17,781 bases of DNA from an uncultured Bacilli bacterium. Its GTDB lineage: Bacteria; Bacillota_I; Bacilli_A; RF39; UBA660. Position numbers and translations under genes: made by a program. The stretch lies in the NCBI GenBank assembly GCA_934101625.1, contig CAKORV010000025.1, positions 1 to 17,781 on the forward strand. Direction: 5' to 3'. The notes under the pieces are model-generated. The model did no database searches. It was not told the DNA's origin and saw nothing but the letters and a program-made list of their open reading frames with translations. Of this stretch, positions 13,846-17,781 are shown in pieces. Each line of letters begins with the position of its first letter. Position 1 is the first letter of the stretch.

Positions 13846-14463
13846 CTAAAACTTTCTATATAATCCAATAGCTATACCAAGAATCTCAACTTTATCTAAG
13901 ATAATAGGACTCATAGTTTCATTTTCTGGTTGTAATCTGAAATGACCATTTTCTTTATAAAAAGTTTTTAAAGTTGTATATCCATTTTCATCTAATGAAA
14001 CAACAAAGTCTCCATTTTTAGCAGAATTAGTTCTTTTTACAACAACAATATCGCCATCATAAATACCAACATTTTTCATGCTCATTCCATCACATCTAAG
14101 AGTAAATATTTCTTCTTTCTTTGGAATCATAAAACTTGGAATACTTATATATTCATCAGGAAATTCAATTGCTTCAATTGGATTTCCACAAGTTACTTTT
14201 CCTAATAATGGAACACTAACAACATCTTCTTTTGTTTCTATATATTCATTAGGAACTAATACTTCTAAAGTACGGAATTTGTTATTAGTTTGTTTTAAAT
14301 AACCTTTATTCATTAAATGTTTCATGTGAACAAATACAGTAGCAGTACTACTTAAATTCATAAGTTCACATATTTCTCTTACACTTGGACTATATCCATG
14401 TTCTGCAATATACTTCTTTATTACAGTTAAAACTTCTTCTTGTTTTTGCGTTAATTTTTCCAT
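13846..14463 (-). CDS. lexA: SOS-response transcriptional repressor LexA
   Basis: Repressor of DNA-damage genes that cleaves itself when RecA filaments form. The 205-residue protein has an N-terminal winged helix (about 1-65, LTQKQEEVLTVI, YSPSVREICELMNLSS) and a C-terminal S24 peptidase domain (about 85-205). The catalytic pair is S128 in GMSM and K166 in TTLK. The scissile site is C92-G93 within GKVTCGNP rather than the usual Ala-Gly. ATG 14463 has GAGGAG eight bases before; an in-frame ATG seven codons upstream lacks a ribosome site. A LexA-box-like sequence lies in its own promoter, so autorepression is likely. It is divergent from the small membrane-peptide gene at 14589. Confidence 0.94.
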   Translation of the reverse strand: MEKLTQKQEEVLTVIKKYIAEHGYSPSVREICELMNLSSTATVFVHMKHLMNKGYLKQTNNKFRTLEVLVPNEYIETKEDVVSVPLLGKVTCGNPIEAIEFPDEYISIPSFMIPKKEEIFTLRCDGMSMKNVGIYDGDIVVVKRTNSAKNGDFVVSLDENGYTTLKTFYKENGHFRLQPENETMSPIILDKVEILGIAIGLYRKF

Positions 14464-14484
14464 ATTCACATCTCCTCTATACAT

Positions 14485-14513
14485 ATATTAACACAAGTAC
14501 GTACATTTGTCAA
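14485..14513 (-). promoter_or_regulatory. SigA promoter of lexA with overlapping LexA-box-like site
   Basis: On the minus strand TTGACA (14513-14508), 17-base spacer, TAATAT (14490-14485). The plus-strand sequence AGTACGTACATTTG (14496-14509) agrees with the Gram-positive consensus CGAACRNRYGTTYG at 10 of 13 specified bases and includes the palindrome GTACGTAC. The promoter is clear; the operator is probable. Confidence 0.75.
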
Positions 14514-14532
14514 ACAAATTTATGATTTTTTA

Positions 14533-14561
14533 TTGACACGAACTATATTTTGTATTATGAT
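14533..14561 (+). promoter_or_regulatory. SigA promoter of the lexA-divergent peptide gene
   Basis: TTGACA (14533-14538), 17-base spacer, TATGAT (14556-14561). The spacer holds CGAACTATATTTTG (14539-14552), with a full left half (CGAAC) and degenerate right half of a LexA box. Confidence 0.8.
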
Positions 14562-14588
14562 GTTATCAGAAAGTAGGAGGGATAAAAA

Positions 14589-14744
14589 ATGGAAAAAGTA
14601 GAAAAATTATTTAATGATTACAAAGGATTGGTTATATTTTATATAATAGTAGCAGTTTTAACATTTATGCTTACTAAAAGAATTGATAAAATAAATGTAG
14701 CTAATAATGAAAAGGTAGTAGATACAAGGAGCTATTACGCCTAA
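14589..14744 (+). CDS. 51-residue membrane peptide, candidate SOS division inhibitor (YneA/SosA position)
   Basis: A small ORF from ATG 14589 to TAA 14742-14744, with GTAGGAGG 8-10 bases before and a consensus promoter. The peptide has a short charged N-terminus, one membrane helix (about 14-28, LVIFYIIVAVLTFML) and a polar C-terminal tail that would lie outside the cell. In Bacilli the gene divergent from lexA is often an SOS-induced cell-division inhibitor (yneA in Bacillus, sosA in Staphylococcus), small membrane proteins with a single helix and an external tail. The position, topology and LexA-like site in the promoter fit this. There is no LysM domain as in YneA and no sequence identity I can point to. 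The gene is well supported; the role is inferred. Confidence 0.75.
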   Translation: MEKVEKLFNDYKGLVIFYIIVAVLTFMLTKRIDKINVANNEKVVDTRSYYA

Positions 14745-14787
14745 ACCATTCTTATTTAAAATAATGTTCTTAGTTAAATAATAAATA

Positions 14788-14816
14788 TTGCAAAAATGAG
14801 TAATAAATGATAATAT
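14788..14816 (+). promoter_or_regulatory. SigA promoter of the small RNA
   Basis: TTGCAA (14788-14793), 17-base spacer, TAATAT (14811-14816). Predicted transcription start is near 14823. Confidence 0.65.
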
Positions 14817-14822
14817 GTATTT

Positions 14823-14930
14823 AGCAAGAGAACTTGCATATAATAAAAAGGAACACTTGATCTTGCACGTTAAGTGTCACCGGATTTTTGTGTATACACC
14901 TAAATCAGATGATTAGGTGTTTTTGTTTTT
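14823..14930 (+). ncRNA. Independent small structured RNA of unknown family
   Basis: About 108 nt between a promoter and a strong terminator, with no credible ORF. Helices seen: GCAAG (14824-14828), AGAA loop, CTTGC (14833-14837); ACACTT (14853-14858) with AAGTGT (14872-14877). The loop of the second contains TCTTGC (14861-14866), complementary to GCAAGA (14824-14829), so a pseudoknot or an alternative fold is possible. GTGTATACAC (14890-14899) overlaps the 5' arm of the terminator. It does not match the conserved cores of SRP RNA, tmRNA, RNase P or the riboswitches I can recall. Because transketolase has its own promoter downstream, a trans-acting RNA is more likely than a leader. Confidence 0.6.
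14896..14930 (+). terminator. Intrinsic terminator of the small RNA
   Basis: ACACCTAA (14896-14903), nine-base loop, TTAGGTGT (14913-14920), then TTTTGTTTTT. Confidence 0.88.
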
Positions 14931-14994
14931 ATATAATCATTAAGATTATACCAAGAAGTACAAATTAAATGAATTAACTGGCAACCTTTTTTCG

Positions 14995-15023
14995 TTTACA
15001 AACATAAAAGCACGTGTTATAAT
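14995..15023 (+). promoter_or_regulatory. SigA promoter of the transketolase operon
   Basis: TTTACA (14995-15000), 17-base spacer, TATAAT (15018-15023). The spacer contains CACGTG. Confidence 0.8.
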
Positions 15024-15048
15024 TGACTTATGATAGAGTAGGTGAAAT

Positions 15049-17001
15049 ATGGATACTAAAGTTATAAATGGAATAAGAAACCTAGGAATAGACATGATAA
15101 AATCTGCAGGTACTGGACATCCTGGTGTTGTTCTATCAATGGCACCAACTTTCTATACTTTATTTGGAAAACATCTAAACTTCAACAAAGAAGATGGTAA
15201 ATGGATAAATAGAGATAGATTCGTTCTGAGTGCAGGTCATGCTTCTGCTCTTTTATATAGTACACTTTTTTATGCAGGATTTCCAATAGAAATAGAAGAC
15301 TTAAAAAAGTGGAGAGTAAGGAAAGGCAAATTAGCAGGACATCCTGAACTTAATAAACAAATAGGTGTAGAAGTAACAACAGGTTTGTTAGGAGAAGGGT
15401 TTGGTACAGCTGTAGGTATTGCAATTGCTCAAGAATATTTACAAAATGTATTAAATAGAGATATTATTAACAATTATACTTATGCTTTTGTAAGTGATGG
15501 AGACTTAATGGAAGGAATAAGTTATGAAGCAGCATCTTTAGCAGGAGAGTTAAAACTTGGACATTTAATAGTACTTTATGACTCTAATAAAGTAAGTTTA
15601 GATGGTTCAACTAAAGGTGTATTTGAAGAAGATATACAAAAAAGATTTGAAGCAATGGGATGGCATACAGAAACTGTAATGAATGCTGAAGATTATATTA
15701 CTATAGATAAAACAATTGAAAAAGCTAAAATGGTAACTGATAAACCTAGTCTTATAGAAATTAAAAGTATAATAGGAATAGGAACAAGCATACAGGGTAC
15801 TAATAAAGTTCATTCTGGACCTCTAAGTGATGAAGATATGGAATTAGTAAAAGATAAAATGAATATGACTAAAGTACCATTTCATGTATCGAAAGATGCT
15901 ATTACATATTTTAGAGAAATGATAGATAAAAGAACTAGTGAAGTCTATAATAATTGGGTTTCTAAATATAATAGTGTAATTGAATATAATGAATCTCTTA
16001 AAAATGTATTAATAAGCTTAGAAGAAAAAAATAAAAGAATTAATATAAAAAATTTAAAAATAAACTTTGATTTAAATATGAAAGAAGATTTAAGAGATAC
16101 TAATAATAATTTGATAAATGTTATAGCTAAATTAAATCCATTATTAATATGTGGTAGTGCGGATATAAGTACTTCTACAAGAGTATATTTAAATGATTTA
16201 AAAGATTTTAATAGTGATAAACATGGAAGAAATATTAAATTTGGTGTAAGAGAAAGAGCAATGGCCTCGATATGTAATGGACTAGCACTTTCTGATTTAA
16301 GACCTATATGTAGTACTTTCTTAGCATTTAGTGATTATATGAAACCATCTATAAGAATGACATCTTTGATGAATTTACCTGTAACATATATATTTACTCA
16401 TGATTCAATCAAAATAGGACCTGATGGACCAACTCATGAACCGGTTGAACAACTTGGTAATTTAAGAAGTATACCTAATATGTATGTATTTAGACCAGGA
16501 GATGTAAATGAATTAGTATCTTGTTGGGATATTATTACTAATAAAAAAATTCCTAGTAGTTTGGTTTTATGTAAAGAAGAAAAAGGTATAATTCCTGGTA
16601 CAAGTATAGAAGGTGCATTAAAAGGAGCTTATATTGTAAAGAAAGAAGAAGGTAGATTATCTGGCATATTAATCGCGACGGGTAGTGAACTTGAAACTGC
16701 TGTACAAATAAGTGAAGAATTAAAAAGCAGAGGTCTTTACATAAGAGTAGTATCTATGCCTTGTATGGAGATATTTAATAATCAAGATAAAGAATATAAA
16801 GAATCACTATTACCAATAGGTGCTAAAACAATAGTAATTGAAGCTAGTAATGATTCTAAGTGGAATGAATTTGTATATAATAAAAAATATCTATTAACTA
16901 TAAATGATTTTGGTATAAGTGCTTTAAAAGAAGAAGTCTTAGAATACTTTGATTATAATTTAGATAGTTTAGTAGAAAGAGTAGAAAAGTTATTAAAATA
17001 A
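15049..17001 (+). CDS. tkt: Transketolase
   Basis: Thiamine-diphosphate enzyme of the non-oxidative pentose phosphate pathway that moves two-carbon units between sugar phosphates in the cytoplasm. The 650-residue chain has all three domains. The cofactor half shows GHPG (23-26), AGHASALLY (62-70), GHPE (97-100), the GDG-type motif SDGDLMEG (149-156) and the distal N180. The pyrimidine half has FGVRERAMASICNGLAL and the sugar-binding GPDGPTHEP near residue 465. The usual TTGPLGQG is TTGLLGEG (110-117). AGTAGGTGA precedes ATG 15049. It is followed after 14 bases by a lipoprotein gene, so both are likely cotranscribed. Length is close to the family's usual 650-670. Confidence 0.95.
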   Translation: MDTKVINGIRNLGIDMIKSAGTGHPGVVLSMAPTFYTLFGKHLNFNKEDGKWINRDRFVLSAGHASALLYSTLFYAGFPIEIEDLKKWRVRKGKLAGHPELNKQIGVEVTTGLLGEGFGTAVGIAIAQEYLQNVLNRDIINNYTYAFVSDGDLMEGISYEAASLAGELKLGHLIVLYDSNKVSLDGSTKGVFEEDIQKRFEAMGWHTETVMNAEDYITIDKTIEKAKMVTDKPSLIEIKSIIGIGTSIQGTNKVHSGPLSDEDMELVKDKMNMTKVPFHVSKDAITYFREMIDKRTSEVYNNWVSKYNSVIEYNESLKNVLISLEEKNKRINIKNLKINFDLNMKEDLRDTNNNLINVIAKLNPLLICGSADISTSTRVYLNDLKDFNSDKHGRNIKFGVRERAMASICNGLALSDLRPICSTFLAFSDYMKPSIRMTSLMNLPVTYIFTHDSIKIGPDGPTHEPVEQLGNLRSIPNMYVFRPGDVNELVSCWDIITNKKIPSSLVLCKEEKGIIPGTSIEGALKGAYIVKKEEGRLSGILIATGSELETAVQISEELKSRGLYIRVVSMPCMEIFNNQDKEYKESLLPIGAKTIVIEASNDSKWNEFVYNKKYLLTINDFGISALKEEVLEYFDYNLDSLVERVEKLLK

Positions 17002-17015
17002 GAAGGAGAATAAGA

Positions 17016-17540
17016 ATGAAAAAAATAATAATTGGAATGATAGCATTAATATTAGTAACGGGATGTGGTAAAAATGATGTAGAAAAAGAAGAAAAATTTT
17101 ATAATTCATTAGAAAGTTCATATGTTTCAATATATGCTACTGATGGAGTTGGACTAGCTGTATATGATCAAGAATCTACTGAAATAAATGGAGTTACTTG
17201 GTATAAGGTTGCTAATTCAAAATATAATAAAATGAGTACTTTAGTCAATATGACAGAAAATGTTTATATTGAAGATGTTTATACTAAGATTGAAGATGAA
17301 ATAGGAAAAAAATATAAAGAAATAGATGGAGAATTTTATACTACTTCAAGTGGTGGATGTACTTTAAAATATCAATTAACTGAAGAATTAAGTGATAATT
17401 TAAAGAAAGATATAAAAGATCTTAAAATTAGTGGAAGTAAAGCAACATTTAAGTATGATGGTAAAGAATATAAAGCTAAATTAGTGGGTGATTACTATCA
17501 ATTTAGTGAAAAGATATTCAAATGTATAGAAGATAAATAA
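17016..17540 (+). CDS. Lipoprotein of unknown function
   Basis: A 174-residue exported protein with a short basic start (MKK), a hydrophobic core and the lipobox LVTGC, so C17 would be lipidated and cleaved by LspA (10830-11303). The mature part is hydrophilic and charged, with a SSGGCTLKY segment near residues 110-118 and a FKC at the end; these two cysteines could pair. I do not recognise the fold. AGAAGGAG precedes the ATG by about six bases, and the 14-base gap from transketolase indicates an operon. No functional link to transketolase is visible. Confidence 0.85.
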   Translation: MKKIIIGMIALILVTGCGKNDVEKEEKFYNSLESSYVSIYATDGVGLAVYDQESTEINGVTWYKVANSKYNKMSTLVNMTENVYIEDVYTKIEDEIGKKYKEIDGEFYTTSSGGCTLKYQLTEELSDNLKKDIKDLKISGSKATFKYDGKEYKAKLVGDYYQFSEKIFKCIEDK

Positions 17541-17557
17541 AATATGAAGGAGTAATT

Positions 17558-17650
17558 AAACTATGAGAGAAGTAATTTTCTTCGAATTAAGTACCAAACT
17601 TGGTACAGAAATCGGGGGGGGTTAAAGGTAAATAACTCTCATAGTTTTTT
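17558..17650 (+). other. Long hairpin element enclosing a 20-codon ORF
   Basis: AAACTATGAGAG (17558-17569) pairs perfectly over 12 bp with CTCTCATAGTTT (17636-17647), followed by a T-run to 17650, so it can terminate the operon upstream. The 66-base interior holds GTACCAA-AC-TTGGTAC (17591-17606) and a G8 run (17614-17621). The start codon of the small ORF lies in the 5' arm. An attenuator or a structured small RNA are both possible. Confidence 0.6.
17563..17625 (+). CDS. 20-codon small ORF in the hairpin element
   Basis: ATG 17563 to TAA 17623-17625, starting MREVIFFELSTKLG and ending in three glycines coded across G8. AAGGAG (17547-17552) lies ten bases before. The start codon would be hidden when the long stem forms. 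It may be a leader peptide or a genuine small protein; no family is recognised. Slippage on G8 would give either a short VKGK-type end or a longer extension past 17625. Coding is uncertain. Confidence 0.4.
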   Translation: MREVIFFELSTKLGTEIGGG

Positions 17651-17659
17651 CGTGAAATT

Positions 17660-17691
17660 AAATATATAGGCACAAGTCTATATATTTTTTT
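17660..17691 (+). terminator. Second intrinsic terminator before the third surface-protein gene
   Basis: AAATATATAG (17660-17669), eight-base loop, CTATATATTT (17678-17687), then T to 17691. It stands ten bases after the first T-run, giving tandem termination. Confidence 0.8.
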
Positions 17692-17704
17692 GGTGGTGAA
17701 AGAA

Positions 17705-17781
17705 ATGAAAAATAAAAAATATATTGTGTATTTGGTAGTAAGTATATTAGTATTAACTATTGGAGTAAGTTATGCATACTT
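17705..17781 (+). CDS. 5' end of a third SipW-type signal-peptide protein (partial)
   Basis: ATG 17705 opens a frame that runs off the window after 25 codons. It encodes a basic start (MKNKK), a hydrophobic core and GVSYAY, the same signal class as the two surface proteins at 5087 and 6864. GGTGGTGA lies 6-14 bases before. Only the signal is visible, so the mature protein cannot be described. Confidence 0.7.
   Translation, partial: MKNKKYIVYLVVSILVLTIGVSYAY

Larger units (their letters stand above)
14745..15048 (+). other. Intergenic region between the peptide gene and transketolase
   Basis: A 304-base stretch without a protein gene. It holds an independent small-RNA unit (promoter 14788-14816, RNA about 14823-14930, terminator at its end) and the transketolase promoter (14995-15023). 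I see no clear terminator for the peptide gene itself between 14745 and 14787, and nothing definite in 14931-14990. Confidence 0.7.

Noticed and set aside
14824..14930. Resemblance of the AAGTGTCACCGG stretch to a tracrRNA tail
   Set aside because: The matching second half needed for the tracrRNA hairpin is absent, and no cas gene or CRISPR repeat is in the window.
1..17781. Mycoplasma genetic code, suggested by the extreme AT content
   Set aside because: TGA ends the DUF1016 gene at 1004 and tcdA at 2319, and conserved Trp positions use TGG.
1..17781. Insertion sequence, integrase, tRNA gene or CRISPR array
   Set aside because: No transposase or recombinase gene, tRNA cloverleaf or spaced repeat array was found, although two blocks look inserted.

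Overview
The window looks like a chromosome segment from a very AT-rich, endospore-forming Bacillota (Firmicutes) lineage. By eye G+C is about one quarter; this was not computed. The evidence is spoIIGA-sigE and sigG, consensus SigA promoters with TTGaca-17-TAtaaT, strong GGAGG-type ribosome sites, and the tcdA, ylmC, lspA-rluD and lexA neighbourhoods known from Bacillus subtilis. TGA is used as a stop (ends of the genes at 1004 and 2319) and Trp is TGG, so this is not the Mycoplasma code. A gut commensal is plausible but is inference.

Layout. 1-1353: tandem array of DUF1016/YhcG-type PD-(D/E)XK nuclease genes: the tail of one copy, one intact copy, and a third copy broken by a nonsense codon and truncated. 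1444-1615: a small structured RNA with its own promoter and terminator just before tcdA (1651-2319); 6S RNA is the best guess, from position. 2430-3194: a monocistronic gene of unknown function. 3246-4723: spoIIGA-sigE, the protease and its substrate, the first mother-cell sigma factor. 4729-8582: an accessory block between sigE and sigG, made of a small XRE repressor and, divergently, two tandem paralogous surface proteins with SipW-type signal peptides. 8644-9683: sigG and ylmC. 9761-10843: a VbhA-Fic-winged-helix protein, overlapping lspA, which overlaps rluD. 12161-12616: tspO on the minus strand. 12682-13818: rhomboid protease. 13846-14463: lexA on the minus strand, divergent from a 51-residue membrane peptide that sits where yneA/sosA-type SOS division inhibitors sit. 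About 14823-14930: an independent small RNA. 15049-17540: transketolase and a lipoprotein. 17558-17691: a hairpin element that contains a 20-codon ORF with a G8 run. 17705-end: the start of a third SipW-type surface protein.

Compared with the B. subtilis order spoIIGA-sigE-sigG-ylm genes-lspA-rluD, the two accessory blocks (XRE plus surface proteins, and fic) look inserted. Both have the same palindrome, ATACTTTAAGTAT, placed on or inside their SigA promoter, so one regulator, perhaps the XRE protein at 4729-4986, may control both. Two other signals merit attention. The DUF1016 copies carry different perfect 17-bp palindromes at exactly the same codon. The fic gene carries, inside its coding sequence, the same 21-bp palindrome that lies just upstream of its promoter.
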